A stretch of DNA of 64,000 nt from Fodinibius salsisoli (lineage in GTDB: Bacteria; Bacteroidota; Rhodothermia; Balneolales; Balneolaceae): the NCBI RefSeq assembly GCF_026229185.1, contig NZ_JAGGJA010000001.1:310001-374000 (forward strand), read 5' to 3'. The first letter of the stretch is position 1; each line of letters starts with the position of its first letter. The notes beneath the pieces are model-generated. The model worked only from the letters and a program-made list of their open reading frames with translations. It did not search any database and was not told the origin of the DNA. The translations under genes and the position numbers were made by a program. Below, in pieces: positions 18,532 through 28,726 of the stretch.

Positions 18532-18846
18532 GCAACAGGTATTTGGTGATGTTATTTTTTTGCCTTCCCAAAGTACAGGTATTGCTTATTTTTTTAAAAC
18601 AAGTTATTTCTGTATACGCGATCCTCAGCGATATGCTTTAATAATTCATGATGATCTGCGTAATTTTTCTTTTTCTAAAGGAAAAATTACTATAATAAGC
18701 ATATAACTACTTTGGGTAGTTGAGTTAAGGTTCATAGGTTACGTATAATTTTTAGATTTATTGTGATCTTCAACGGCTAATCGGCGACCATAAAATTGAT
18801 CAAAAACAAAAACATTCAAATCTTTAACTGACCAACGTAATATTCA
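18532..18846. promoter_or_regulatory. Divergent intergenic region with a 10-bp hairpin
   Basis: The gap between the M48 protease (minus) and APC permease (plus) must hold both promoters. It contains a perfect 10-bp inverted repeat, 18660-18669 with 18681-18690, loop of 11, about 157 bases before the permease start. The arms GTAATTTTTC and GAAAAATTAC could be an operator, a leader hairpin or part of a repeat. No small gene is visible. Confidence 0.45.
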
Positions 18847-21192
18847 ATGGCTGATCTTAGAAGGGAGTTAGGGTTTTGGGATGCACTGACAATCGGGGCC
18901 GGTACCATGATTGGAGCCGGCATTTTTTTATTGGCAGGCGTTGCACTCGAGCTGACAGGACCAGCAGCCATTTTCGCGTATCTTTTTTCGGGCGTCATCT
19001 GTATTATTACGGCCTCCAGTGCCGCAGAACTGGCTACAGGCATGCCCACTTCCGGAGGTGATTATTTCTTTGTTTCGCGTTCTTTGGGACCCGCATTCGG
19101 GGCGATTTCAGGAGTGGGAATCTGGCTAAGCCTGACCTTTGCCATCTCTTTTTACCTGTTTGGGCTGGGAGAATACCTAAGCCAATTTCTTCCGCTTACC
19201 CCCTTTTGGGGTGCCTTTTTGGGTGGGGTGTTACTTATTGCACTTAATATCATAGGTGCCAAGGAGTCTGGCCGCACCCAGGTGGTAGTAGTTTTAACGC
19301 TCCTGTTCATTTTGGGGGGATTCAGCCTGACAGGCTTCTTTCATATTGATACAGCAAACCTAAATCCTTTCTTTCCACTGGGGACAGATCCGATTTACTC
19401 TACAACCGCCCTGGTCTTTGTATCCTTTTTGGGATTCGTCAAGATTGCTGCCGTTGCCGAAGAGATTAAAAACCCTTCCAAAAACCTGCCCCGGGCTCTC
19501 ATCGGTTCTGTGGCACTTGTCACTCTTCTATACGTTATTATTCTACTTGTCATTGCTGGTATCTTCCCGCAGTCAACCATACGCGATGTAAAGGATCCAC
19601 TTACCACGGCCGCCCGACAGATGTTGGGAGGCTTTGGGGGTATTGCCATTATCTTTGCTGGACTACTGGCTACGCTTTCATCGGCTAACGCCAGCATCAT
19701 GGCCTCCTCACGTATCAATCTCGCTATGGCCCGCGATCGCATGGTGCCCAACTGGCTGAGTAAGATCCATAAAAAACTATTAACACCCTACCGGGCCATA
19801 TTGCTAACCGGCTTCCTGGCCCTTTGCTTTTTACTAATTGAAAGTCTCGAAAGTTTGGCCAAGATAGCCAGCGTGTTGCAACTGTACAGTTATGCGGCGC
19901 TTAACATTGGCTGTATCGTACTGCGTGCGGCCGACCCTGACTGGTATAAGCCGAGTTACCGCACCCCGGGAAATCCTTTTGGACAAGTTTTGGCAGCTTT
20001 AGGATGCCTGGCCGTAATTCTTTATTCCGGCCCTTTTGCCCAGGTTGCCGTGGTGGTTCTTATCGTGGTAAGTTTGGCCTGGTATATGATATGGGGACGG
20101 GACAAAGTATCGATTGATCACGCCATGCCGGAATTCAGGAAACGATGGCAAGAATATGGCTGGAGCTTGTTCACTCAACCCGCTGAAAAAGCTGCAGAAG
20201 AAGAAGTTGAGAAGGTGGCCCCGGCCTCACGTCCCTTGGATGCCACCCCTCCCCTGCACCTTATTGCTGCCTTGGCCAATCCCGAACATGAAACTGACCT
20301 GTTAAGACTTGCTCAATTTATCTCGACTGGCAAAAGCGAAGCAGGTACCGTTGAGGGTATGCACATCCTGCATGTCCCCTACCAAACTCCTATCACCTCT
20401 ATCAGAGAAACCCTTGAGCAGAAACCTTCCATTCAGCAAAAAATTGATAATATCCTTCAGCAGTCTAAGGCTGAAGCACAACAAATCGACAACGGTTATA
20501 GAAACATATTGGCGCAAACTGACTTCCGTACGGTTACGGAAGCAGCACATAATGTATTTGGGGCCATCATCAGTGAAACCCAGAACCGTCGCGCAGACAT
20601 GTTATTGATGGGCTGGCAAGGGGGATTCAGTGTTGGGCGCATTTATAACTCCCCGGTACAGCGTATCATCAAAGAGCTTAAAACCGATGTGGGCATTCTC
20701 AAAGATCGTGGCTTTGACAAGTTAGAATCAATCTTATTGCCTTGGGGGGGAGGCCACCATGCTCAGCTGGGCCTTGAGCTGGCCGTACGTATCGCTCGCG
20801 TGCAAAATGCAGATCTAAAAATTTTGCGCCTCGTAAAACCGGGTATTAATGTTAAAAATGAGCGAGAATCGCTGCATAATAGAATCGCCCCCGTACTGGG
20901 AGATTTCGACCGGGCTCAAATCCTCATCCGGGAAGCCCCTGAGGTAACGACCGGTATTACAGAAGAATTTGAGAGCAGTGACCATGACCTGGTCATTATC
21001 GGGGCCTCCCATGAGTGGAGTATACGCAACGTCTTATTTGGTACCATTCCTGATATTGTAGCGGACCGAGCACCCTGTTCAGTACTGATGGTTCGCCGGT
21101 ACCTTCCCAAAAATTGGTCTGTCAAAGCCAGTGAGAGTCTCAAAAGAGCTAAAGAGAACCTCGGATTGACCTCCTCCCCGGATACCGGCTGA
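18847..21192 (+). CDS. APC-family amino acid permease fused to two universal stress protein domains
   Basis: A 781-residue inner-membrane protein. Residues 1 to about 430 form a 12-helix APC transporter beginning LGFWDALTIGAGTMIGAGIF, the substrate-binding GxG segment of helix 1. The cytosolic C-terminal third carries two USP folds: one from about 465, with a degenerate site, and one from about 625 whose signature is IGASHEWSIRNVLFG followed by APCSVLMVR. USP domains bind nucleotides or act as stress sensors, so transport may be gated by energy or stress state. The substrate is unknown. Start ATG 18847 gives the expected N terminus. Confidence 0.92.
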   Translation: MADLRRELGFWDALTIGAGTMIGAGIFLLAGVALELTGPAAIFAYLFSGVICIITASSAAELATGMPTSGGDYFFVSRSLGPAFGAISGVGIWLSLTFAISFYLFGLGEYLSQFLPLTPFWGAFLGGVLLIALNIIGAKESGRTQVVVVLTLLFILGGFSLTGFFHIDTANLNPFFPLGTDPIYSTTALVFVSFLGFVKIAAVAEEIKNPSKNLPRALIGSVALVTLLYVIILLVIAGIFPQSTIRDVKDPLTTAARQMLGGFGGIAIIFAGLLATLSSANASIMASSRINLAMARDRMVPNWLSKIHKKLLTPYRAILLTGFLALCFLLIESLESLAKIASVLQLYSYAALNIGCIVLRAADPDWYKPSYRTPGNPFGQVLAALGCLAVILYSGPFAQVAVVVLIVVSLAWYMIWGRDKVSIDHAMPEFRKRWQEYGWSLFTQPAEKAAEEEVEKVAPASRPLDATPPLHLIAALANPEHETDLLRLAQFISTGKSEAGTVEGMHILHVPYQTPITSIRETLEQKPSIQQKIDNILQQSKAEAQQIDNGYRNILAQTDFRTVTEAAHNVFGAIISETQNRRADMLLMGWQGGFSVGRIYNSPVQRIIKELKTDVGILKDRGFDKLESILLPWGGGHHAQLGLELAVRIARVQNADLKILRLVKPGINVKNERESLHNRIAPVLGDFDRAQILIREAPEVTTGITEEFESSDHDLVIIGASHEWSIRNVLFGTIPDIVADRAPCSVLMVRRYLPKNWSVKASESLKRAKENLGLTSSPDTG

Positions 21193-21460
21193 ATTTCCCA
21201 CCCCCTGGAGGTCTCGGATAGTCATGATAAATTGCTGTTAGAATTACAGATGCCCCTGTGCATGAGCATCCTTCTTTCCCTCCGAAAATAAGATAATAGA
21301 TCAAATAAAAGGTAATGTAAAAAACTATTTATTCCCGGAATAGCTATTGCTATTTATACATGATCTAAATAAGTTCTGCCCTTCTACTATATAGACTTAG
21401 TTTAAATAACTATTGCATCTGCATTAACGTCCATCAAAGAAAACTCACTGTCTTAGTTCT

Positions 21461-23857
21461 ATGACGCTCCCTGCCCGCTATTCGTACCCACTATCTGGCC
21501 TACTCCTGCTGACCTTGTTATTAGCATTTCCCTTTTTATCCTCTGCCCAACAACAGGCCACTATCGAAGGACGTGTGGTTAATGAATCCGCTGAACCGCT
21601 GACGGGTATTAATGTAGCATTAGAGGGTACGCGGTGGGGCGCAACTACCAATGCCAATGGACGGTACAGCATCCGTAATATAGCAGCTGGTAACTATACG
21701 ATTGTTGCTTCTTCGATCGGCTTCCAAACCCGGAAAGAAGAACTATCGCTCAACGCAGGACAAACGCACACCTGGAACATCACCCTACAGCAAGCAGCCT
21801 ACAACCTGGATGCCGTGACCGTCTCCGGCAAGAGCGAACTGCGCGAAGTGGAAGAAAAAGCATTTAATGTGGATGTGGTTAATGCCAAAAAGCTACATGC
21901 AACCACCCTGGATTTAGGCCATGCTCTGGACCGTGTTTCCGGAGTGCGTGTTCGCGAAAGTGGAGGCGTGGGCTCGCGCATGAATTTTTCGATGAACGGC
22001 TTTACCGGTAACCAAGTCAAGTTTTTTGTGGATGGTATTCCCATCGACAACTTTGGTTCCTCCTTCCAGCTCAACAATATTCCGGTCAATTACGCAGAAC
22101 GGATCGAGGTATACAAAGGGGTTGTGCCGGTCGGACTGGGCGCCGATGCCCTGGGCGGAGCCGTCAACGTTATTACCAATCGCTATCAGCAAACCCATGC
22201 GGATGTCTCTTACTCATATGGTTCGTTCAATACCCACCGCACTAATGCAAATTTGGTATATGTAGCTGAGTCAGGTTTTACAGCCCAAATTAATGCTTTT
22301 CAAAACTACTCTGACAACAACTACGACATTACAGTGGATGTCGCTGATATTGAGACTGGTGCCTATGATAAGAACCGTGAAGTCGAACGATTTAACGATA
22401 CCTACCACAACGAGACCGTCATTGCCAATCTGGGGGTCGTCAATAAGTCCTTTGCCGACCGGCTGTTGGTAGGAATCACATTAGGACAGAATTATGATGA
22501 AATCCAGACCGGGGCCCGACAGGTAAGTGTCTTTGGTGACTGGCACCGCAAGGGCAACCTCATCATGCCCACCCTGAAATATCAGAAAAGCGATCTGTTT
22601 ACCGAAAATCTGGATGTAAGCCTTAATGCCAACTACAACTTTGGCGAAGAGCAAAATATTGACACCTCTCATCGTCGCTATAACTGGCTTGGCGATTATG
22701 TAGAATACGAAGGCCCCGGCGGCGAGCGCTCCTATTCAAAATACAAATATCAAAACAATAATGGTTTGGTGACCACCAACTGGAATTACCAGATAAACGG
22801 ACGCCATGCACTCTCGCTGGGTAATACCTTCAACACCTTTAGCCGTGAGGGACACGATCCGCTGAATCCGGATGACATAACCAACGACCAGCCCAAGAAA
22901 ACCCGCAAGAATGTTGCAGGGCTGTCATACCAATACAGCCGCGAAGATTGGAACGTATCGCTCTTTACCAAACACTATTTCCAAAAAAATATTTACGTAC
23001 AGTCCTATAATCCATCGGGCGATTATGGCGATGTGGCCTATCGCGATCGAACCAGCAACTTTAGCAAAATGGGCTACGGCGCGGCTGCCACCTATTTTGC
23101 CACGGACAACCTCCAGCTGAAGGCTTCTTATGAAAAAAGCTACCGGCTACCCAACAGTAATGAATTGTTTGGAAACCTGGTGAACCTGGAGGGGAATATC
23201 GAACTCGATCCGGAGAAGAGTCACAATTACAACCTGGGAGGTAGCTATTGGATGGATTTAGGCTCCGGACATCGCCTGAACGTTAACCAAACCGTTTTTT
23301 ATCGTGATGCCAGCGACTTTATCCGTACCAAATTAAATACCAATCAAACACAGCAGGTAAAGGATAACCTGGGAAGTGTAACCAACTTGGGGCTCGAATC
23401 ACAGGTGTATTACCAGTACCAGGACAAATTGGCCGCCGGCTTCAATCTGACCTACCAGGATTTACGCAACAATACCAAGTATGTAGACGGGCGAACAACC
23501 GAGAGCGTGGTCTATCGCGATCGTATTCCCAACATGCCCTACTTCTATGGAAATGCCAATGCGGAGTACACCTTCAATAATTTGTGGCAAAATAACCACT
23601 CTCTCAGCATTGGATACAACCTGCTCTATGTGCATGACTTTTACCTCTACTGGCCCAGTCTGGGTACAAACAGCGAAAAGCTGGCCATCCCTCAACAAAT
23701 TTCCCACGATATCACGATTACCTATAACCTTGGGCCAACCAACCGATTTCAATTTACGCTGGAAGCGCGGAATATCACCGACGAAAGACGATACGACAAC
23801 TTTAGCCTTCAAAAGCCCGGGCGTAACTTCTCCGGCAAAGTTCGCTACAGTTTTTAA
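21461..23857 (+). CDS. TonB-dependent outer membrane receptor
   Basis: A 798-residue receptor: signal peptide ending FLSSAQQQ, CarboxypepD_reg-like domain (about residues 33-115, ATIEGRVVNESAEPLTG to LQQAAYNLDAVTV), plug domain with FFVDGIPIDNFG and YKGVVPVGLGADALGGAVNV, and a 22-strand barrel ending in the terminal aromatic strand SGKVRYSF. Ligand import is TonB powered. The next genes, a DUF4374 lipoprotein and a PepSY membrane protein, form a set usually tied to siderophore or iron uptake, so the ligand is probably a ferric chelate; this is inference. The 268 bases upstream hold no gene and no Fur box I can identify. Confidence 0.95.
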   Translation: MTLPARYSYPLSGLLLLTLLLAFPFLSSAQQQATIEGRVVNESAEPLTGINVALEGTRWGATTNANGRYSIRNIAAGNYTIVASSIGFQTRKEELSLNAGQTHTWNITLQQAAYNLDAVTVSGKSELREVEEKAFNVDVVNAKKLHATTLDLGHALDRVSGVRVRESGGVGSRMNFSMNGFTGNQVKFFVDGIPIDNFGSSFQLNNIPVNYAERIEVYKGVVPVGLGADALGGAVNVITNRYQQTHADVSYSYGSFNTHRTNANLVYVAESGFTAQINAFQNYSDNNYDITVDVADIETGAYDKNREVERFNDTYHNETVIANLGVVNKSFADRLLVGITLGQNYDEIQTGARQVSVFGDWHRKGNLIMPTLKYQKSDLFTENLDVSLNANYNFGEEQNIDTSHRRYNWLGDYVEYEGPGGERSYSKYKYQNNNGLVTTNWNYQINGRHALSLGNTFNTFSREGHDPLNPDDITNDQPKKTRKNVAGLSYQYSREDWNVSLFTKHYFQKNIYVQSYNPSGDYGDVAYRDRTSNFSKMGYGAAATYFATDNLQLKASYEKSYRLPNSNELFGNLVNLEGNIELDPEKSHNYNLGGSYWMDLGSGHRLNVNQTVFYRDASDFIRTKLNTNQTQQVKDNLGSVTNLGLESQVYYQYQDKLAAGFNLTYQDLRNNTKYVDGRTTESVVYRDRIPNMPYFYGNANAEYTFNNLWQNNHSLSIGYNLLYVHDFYLYWPSLGTNSEKLAIPQQISHDITITYNLGPTNRFQFTLEARNITDERRYDNFSLQKPGRNFSGKVRYSF

Positions 23858-23898
23858 TAAACCAATACCAACAATCAATAAATCCAACATTAATAATT

Positions 23899-25176
23899 AT
23901 GAAGTTTCTACACCGATACATATATATCTTCATGACTGCCTTGCTTGTAACAAGCTGTAGCGACCCCAGTTCAGTAGACTCGTGTGAGGAGTCTGGTAAC
24001 TTTATCATTGCTGCCACGCCTCAAGCGCTTGACGGCGTAGCTGATTACCTTTTGACCACTGAAAGTCTTGAATCCGGCTCGATTAGCACGGTCGGATGCG
24101 GCCAAGAGCAAGACGGAACCTACCGCTACTATGTTACCAACAATAATAAATACTTTAGCCTGCTTTATGGCCAAGGTAACCCGGGCGCCGTTACAACCTA
24201 TCAACTTAACAGCAATGGCAAACTCGATGAGCTTTCGGACTTTCAATCTGAGACGGTACAGGCATTTGCCCCCATTGAGGATGATGTTTTAATGGTGAAA
24301 GCTCCCCGGAGCATTAATGATCCCACCGCTTACTGGTATCGCTTAAACACAGAAAATTCCCAGTTCACAGATGAAGGCCAGATTGATATCATCGAACTCG
24401 CCGGCAACGGAGAAGGTGCTTTCCCTTCCTGGCTTACCCAAGTCGATGATCAAGTATTTATGCCCTTCTCTACCATTACGGGGCAAGGCAATAATTCATT
24501 TAGCACCTCTTATCCCGACAGCGCATGGGTTGCAGTGTATTCGTATCCGGAGATGGCACTGCAAACAGTCATCAAAGACGACCGCACCAGTTTTATCGGA
24601 CGTTACTTTACCAAGGGGCTTTCCGTGGATGAAAATGGAGATGTCTATGCCTTTTCATCAGCTATTGCTACTGATGATAATGGCCAGATGATTTCTACAA
24701 AGCCTTCCGCCATCACCCGTATCAACGGTGGCGCAATGGAATTCGATCAAAGCTACTTCTTTAACATCCAAGAAGCTTCCGATGGATTTTACCTTACCGA
24801 CCATGTATACGCCGGCGATGGCAATGTTTTGTTGATGATGAGAGACGCCGACGAAAAAGCACCTTACACGACCGGTCATAATTTCGCTATCGTCAACGTA
24901 CATAATCAAACCTTTACCTGGGTAAATGGATTACCGGACGCTTCATCCATTCTCAATGTTACCAGCATGAATAATTATGTATCGGAAGATGGCAGCACTG
25001 TTTACACCGGTATTACCATCGGCAACACCATCGAGAACGAGGAAGGGGAAAAGGAAACCGTCTTTGAAGGCAGTTATGTGTATGCCATTGATATAGCCTC
25101 GGCTACCGCTACCCGGGGACTTGAAGTGAAAGGCGGTGCCATTACCTCCATTAACAAGCTGGAACCTGCAGAATAA
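23899..25176 (+). CDS. DUF4374 domain lipoprotein
   Basis: A 425-residue lipoprotein: leader MKFLHRYIYIFMTALLV then the lipobox VTSC. The mature part resembles a beta-propeller-like DUF4374 domain (FIIAATPQALDGVADYLLT, VTNNNKYFSLLYGQGNPG, GEGAFPSWLTQV). The family sits next to TonB receptors and PepSY proteins in Bacteroidota and is presumed to be a surface or periplasmic partner in iron-chelate uptake; its activity is unknown. It begins 41 bases after the receptor gene on the same strand, so cotranscription is likely. Confidence 0.88.
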   Translation: MKFLHRYIYIFMTALLVTSCSDPSSVDSCEESGNFIIAATPQALDGVADYLLTTESLESGSISTVGCGQEQDGTYRYYVTNNNKYFSLLYGQGNPGAVTTYQLNSNGKLDELSDFQSETVQAFAPIEDDVLMVKAPRSINDPTAYWYRLNTENSQFTDEGQIDIIELAGNGEGAFPSWLTQVDDQVFMPFSTITGQGNNSFSTSYPDSAWVAVYSYPEMALQTVIKDDRTSFIGRYFTKGLSVDENGDVYAFSSAIATDDNGQMISTKPSAITRINGGAMEFDQSYFFNIQEASDGFYLTDHVYAGDGNVLLMMRDADEKAPYTTGHNFAIVNVHNQTFTWVNGLPDASSILNVTSMNNYVSEDGSTVYTGITIGNTIENEEGEKETVFEGSYVYAIDIASATATRGLEVKGGAITSINKLEPAE

Positions 25177-25235
25177 TTTAACCTTTTGCATAGTCTCGTT
25201 TGACCGCGGGGCTGTGGCTTATCTGCGGGCTAATT

Positions 25236-25314
25236 TCCCGCGAATTACGCTGATTGCGCAGATAGCATCTTCTCCTGCACCACAAAATCTGCGTCATCTG
25301 CGCGATCCGCGGGA
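25236..25314. repeat. Imperfect 28-bp inverted repeat (ATCTGCG-type)
   Basis: Arms 25236-25263 and 25287-25314 match at about 22 of 28 positions when one is inverted, with a 23-base centre. The sequence is built from GCAGAT and CCCGCG words and lies in the 266-base gap between the DUF4374 gene and the PepSY gene. It resembles a dispersed intergenic palindrome and may separate transcription of the two genes. Confidence 0.5.
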
Positions 25315-25442
25315 GCCCTAACGATAACCCATTAACTTTACGAAATATGGACTTAGAAATATCATCTGAATTGAAATTGACCAGAAGTCCAAGTTTAAGA
25401 TTCGTGAGCTTCAAATAGGTCAACACAATTAAACAACCAGTC

Positions 25443-26672
25443 ATGTTTAGCTTTAAACCACAGAAAAAGAGAAATCGCTCGCTTTTATATAAAGTATCAG
25501 CCTGGTTACACCTCTGGCTGGGACTCCTTTCGGGCATTGTCGTTTTTATCGTTAGCATAACCGGGGCTATTTATACCTTCAAAGATGAAATCAGAACGCT
25601 TATTGAGCCTTTTCAAACGGTAGAAGTGCCTCAGGATGCTACCATGCTGCCTCCTTCTCAGCTATCGAATGCCGTACAGGATGCCTATGACTACCCTTCC
25701 GTCTGGGGCGTACACTACCGTGGAGAAGGCAAGAGCGCGGTCGTGCCCTATTATTCCGACCCTTCTGAATACCAGGTAGGCTATGTGAATCCCTACACGG
25801 CCGAGCCCCTGCACAATCGATACCTCGATGGGGATTTTTTCCGGTTTATTCTTGGAGGCCATTATAACTTGTGGCTGCCGCGTTGGATTGGAAAACCGGT
25901 GGTAGCCTATGGTACGCTTATTTTTGTGATTCTGCTTATCAGTGGACTGGTCCTCTGGTGGCCTAAACGATGGTCTATGCGTTATCTCAAAAAAGGACTG
26001 AAGATTAGCTGGAAGTCCAGCTGGCGCCGCATCAACCTCGACCTGCATAATGTGGTAGGCTTTTATGCACTGCTCATTGCACTTATACTGGGATTAACCG
26101 GCATGGTGTACGGTATGAGCTGGTTTAAGACGGCGGTTTACTGGACAGGCTCCGGCGGTGAATTCCCCAGCCAAGAGCGGGTCACATCCGATACTACGCT
26201 GGTAGCATCATCAGATGCAAGACCGGATCAAGATCGGCTATATGATAATCTCTTGCAGTCTGGATTTAATACTGAAGACAGCCAGGTCTGGTTCTTTTAT
26301 CCCCGTGGCAAAGAAGGCGTCTGGGACGTGCAGGTAAATCCCAATCTGCATAACAGGTATCTCCAACGGAGTACCTATTACGAACAGCATTCGCTCAAGC
26401 AGCTTAGAAAAGATCCTACGTTTTCTGAAGCCAATGGAGGGGAACAGCTGAGCCGCCTTAACTACGACCTGCATATTGGCGCCATCGGCGGCATATGGAC
26501 AAAGATTATTGCCTTCCTGGCCTGTATTGTATCTGCAAGTTTGCCCATCAGCGGCTTTATCTTCTGGTATGACCGCGAGCGCAGAAAATCCAAGCGGGAT
26601 AAACAAAAAAGAGCCAAACCTTGGAAAAGATCAGGCGGAAAGAAAAGAAGGGAGCCCAAGCCGGTGTCTTAG
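25443..26672 (+). CDS. PepSY-associated inner membrane protein (ferrisiderophore reductase-like)
   Basis: A 409-residue four-helix membrane protein: helix 1 in LHLWLGLLSGIVVFIVSITGAIYTF, periplasmic PepSY-like segments, helices 2-3 around residues 140-225, and helix 4 near AFLACIVSASLPISGFIFWY, with a Lys/Arg-rich tail. Histidines in helix-proximal positions (WLHLWLG, DLHNVVGFY, DLHIGA) could hold haem. PepSY_TM proteins such as FoxB of Pseudomonas reduce or release iron from siderophores. Placed after the TonB receptor and DUF4374 genes, it probably completes that uptake path. A strong terminator follows. Confidence 0.88.
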   Translation: MFSFKPQKKRNRSLLYKVSAWLHLWLGLLSGIVVFIVSITGAIYTFKDEIRTLIEPFQTVEVPQDATMLPPSQLSNAVQDAYDYPSVWGVHYRGEGKSAVVPYYSDPSEYQVGYVNPYTAEPLHNRYLDGDFFRFILGGHYNLWLPRWIGKPVVAYGTLIFVILLISGLVLWWPKRWSMRYLKKGLKISWKSSWRRINLDLHNVVGFYALLIALILGLTGMVYGMSWFKTAVYWTGSGGEFPSQERVTSDTTLVASSDARPDQDRLYDNLLQSGFNTEDSQVWFFYPRGKEGVWDVQVNPNLHNRYLQRSTYYEQHSLKQLRKDPTFSEANGGEQLSRLNYDLHIGAIGGIWTKIIAFLACIVSASLPISGFIFWYDRERRKSKRDKQKRAKPWKRSGGKKRREPKPVS

Positions 26673-26717
26673 TCCCACAAAACAGCATTGTCGCAACTTT
26701 ATAAAGGGTACAGAAAA

Positions 26718-26751
26718 AACGGGAAGCTCTCAGCTTCCCGTTCTTTTATTT
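26718..26751 (+). terminator. Rho-independent terminator
   Basis: A perfect 11-bp stem (26718-26728 with 26732-26742), three-base loop ctc, followed by CTTTTATTTT. It lies 46 bases after the plus-strand PepSY gene and before the convergent minus-strand PepSY operon. The stem AACGGGAAGCT/AGCTTCCCGTT is also preceded by an A run, so it may work in both directions. Confidence 0.85.
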
Positions 26752-26826
26752 TAACTGCACAATTAATTATTCCTTTACTCCACAATCTATTCAACAGTTT
26801 ATACCTGAGACTACCTTTGGAGAGCC

Positions 26827-28443
26827 TCAGACCACTGACCTTTGTAACTTAGCTTTGGATTCAGCCTCTTGCTCATCTACAGTATCCTCATGAACCGTGA
26901 TCTTTGTCGCAGTCCAGATAGCCAAACAGCCGGTAAGCAGCCACAAGATATCAATACCGGCTACAGCAGGCAGCGTTCGCCAACTTTGCCATATCCAGTC
27001 GCCGGTAACTACTCCGTTTAAAAGAGGTATTAAAAAGGAAAGTGCGCCACCAAGTAGAAAATAATTCCGGTTCATACGTCCATAGTTATCCCACTTCCAA
27101 CCGATTGCAGCCAGTACCAACCAGGCAATGAAAAAGATTTGTTCCACCAATATGCCCCGGCCTTCATAATCCATAGGGACTAACTTATTGGTAATAAACA
27201 GGATTGCAACGGCCGGAAAGAGTCCCATGCAAACCGTCAGGTTCAGCTTGGTAATCCGATGGTGGAACCTTTTCTGCTTTTCCGAATAGCGGCTGCGGTC
27301 GCGCGCCGTTTGCCAAATCAGTATTCCACTGATGATCATAAAGCAGGTCAGCATAGCCAACAAAAAATAAATAACTTTCAATACCCAGTTTCCGTAGGTT
27401 GCATAATGAAGCTTTACCAATACGGCATATACCGATTGTCCGTATGATTTATCATATGGTATATGACTATGTTCTTTGATCAACGTACCGTCCGTCATCC
27501 CATAAGCAACGCTTCCGCTTCCCATTAATCCAGTCTCATCATCAAGATAAAAGGAGGCAATGGCACCTTTGTGACCATAGTTACTTAATGTAATACGACT
27601 TATGCTATGATCGGGGAAGTCTTGCTTTACATTTGAAGTTAGCTCATTGACAGACAGCGCTGGATCCGTGGGAGCTTCTTCGTTCGATTCGATTCCATAG
27701 GGCGGCTGGATCGTTGAAAGCACGGGCGCCTGATCTCCTCCGAACATCACCATAACGCTGGGCAATAACAGGAAAATTGATAAACAAAAAAGGGCTCCCG
27801 TTATAGCATACATCACCTGGAAAGGTAAGCTAATGACCCCTATCACGGTATGGGCATCCGTCCAAATTTGTTTCCAGCGTTTACCGACAAAAAAGGCGTA
27901 AAATTTCTGAAAAATATTACGCCAGTGAATTAGCACTCCGGTTACAGTGGCTAACAGAAAGAACAGGGCCGCAAAACCAGAAATATATGCCCCTAAGACC
28001 GGTATTTGATACAAAAAATGGAGGTAATAAAGCGTTTGGCCCACCGTAGTTTTCGGACCGGCCTCCTCATCTTCGAGCTCAATCTGATAGCTTGCCTGGT
28101 CTACATGACCATGTATGTGATCGTGGGTGCCACCCTCATTCTTGACGGAAGCGTACAGCTCTACATCTGGATGACCGGTACGGGGCGGATAAATGCGGAC
28201 CGGATCATGCATATCGAGTTCATAGGATGCCGTCAGATTTTCAATCGCCCGATCATAGTCAAAATTCTGCGGCATTTCCGTTCGGGCTGCCGGATTGGCC
28301 CATTGATCAATTTCCGCACGAAATAAGGTATAGGCCCCTGCAAAGAAAATTACAAACAGTACCAAGCTGATCATCATCCCTGTTACCGTATGGGCATGAT
28401 GCATTACATTATAGGCTCGACTTCCCAATCCCTTTAATCTCAT
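26827..28443 (-). CDS. PepSY domain inner membrane protein (larger type)
   Basis: A 538-residue membrane protein: helix 1 in TGMMISLVLFVIFFAGAYTLF after HHAHTV, a periplasmic PepSY region (DPVRIYPPRTGHPDVE; NELTSNVKQDFPD), paired helices around residues 140-170 and 190-230, a further periplasmic segment, and four C-terminal helices absent from the shorter paralogue at 25443. Conserved histidines (DAHTVIG, KLHYATYG) are candidate haem ligands. It lies one base after the DUF3649-like gene, as in proteobacterial siderophore loci, so a role in iron release from imported chelates is likely though not shown. Confidence 0.87.
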   Translation of the reverse strand: MRLKGLGSRAYNVMHHAHTVTGMMISLVLFVIFFAGAYTLFRAEIDQWANPAARTEMPQNFDYDRAIENLTASYELDMHDPVRIYPPRTGHPDVELYASVKNEGGTHDHIHGHVDQASYQIELEDEEAGPKTTVGQTLYYLHFLYQIPVLGAYISGFAALFFLLATVTGVLIHWRNIFQKFYAFFVGKRWKQIWTDAHTVIGVISLPFQVMYAITGALFCLSIFLLLPSVMVMFGGDQAPVLSTIQPPYGIESNEEAPTDPALSVNELTSNVKQDFPDHSISRITLSNYGHKGAIASFYLDDETGLMGSGSVAYGMTDGTLIKEHSHIPYDKSYGQSVYAVLVKLHYATYGNWVLKVIYFLLAMLTCFMIISGILIWQTARDRSRYSEKQKRFHHRITKLNLTVCMGLFPAVAILFITNKLVPMDYEGRGILVEQIFFIAWLVLAAIGWKWDNYGRMNRNYFLLGGALSFLIPLLNGVVTGDWIWQSWRTLPAVAGIDILWLLTGCLAIWTATKITVHEDTVDEQEAESKAKLQRSVV

Positions 28444-28444
28444 A

Positions 28445-28726
28445 TCAACGAAATAGATAAATTAAAACCGAACAACTAACGATAATGGATCCATATATAG
28501 CCCAAACCTGCCAGGCCTTTTTGAAGAGTAATGCTACTATTATTGCGGCAATCCATACCGCGAAAGAACTGTAGGTTGTTGTCTGGATCCAGCCGGGGCT
28601 ACTTCCCCAGAAAATTCCAATTGCCAAATGAAAGGCCATTGCAATGAGATATCCACCGACAATGCCAGCCAGCGTTTTTGAGATACGCTGCATTCTGCTC
28701 CCCAGGTGACGTTTGTTAGCTGGCAT
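28445..28726 (-). CDS. Small membrane protein, DUF3649-like
   Basis: A 93-residue protein with three predicted membrane helices (about residues 18-35, 45-65 and 70-90). ATG 28726 overlaps the end of the upstream gene by 11 bases; Met12 at 28693 is an alternative start. The pattern LAGIVGGYLIAMAFHLAIG resembles DUF3649, small proteins found between DUF3325 and PepSY genes in siderophore loci. The assignment rests on weak similarity plus that exact neighbourhood. Its function is not known. Confidence 0.65.
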   Translation of the reverse strand: MPANKRHLGSRMQRISKTLAGIVGGYLIAMAFHLAIGIFWGSSPGWIQTTTYSSFAVWIAAIIVALLFKKAWQVWAIYGSIIVSCSVLIYLFR

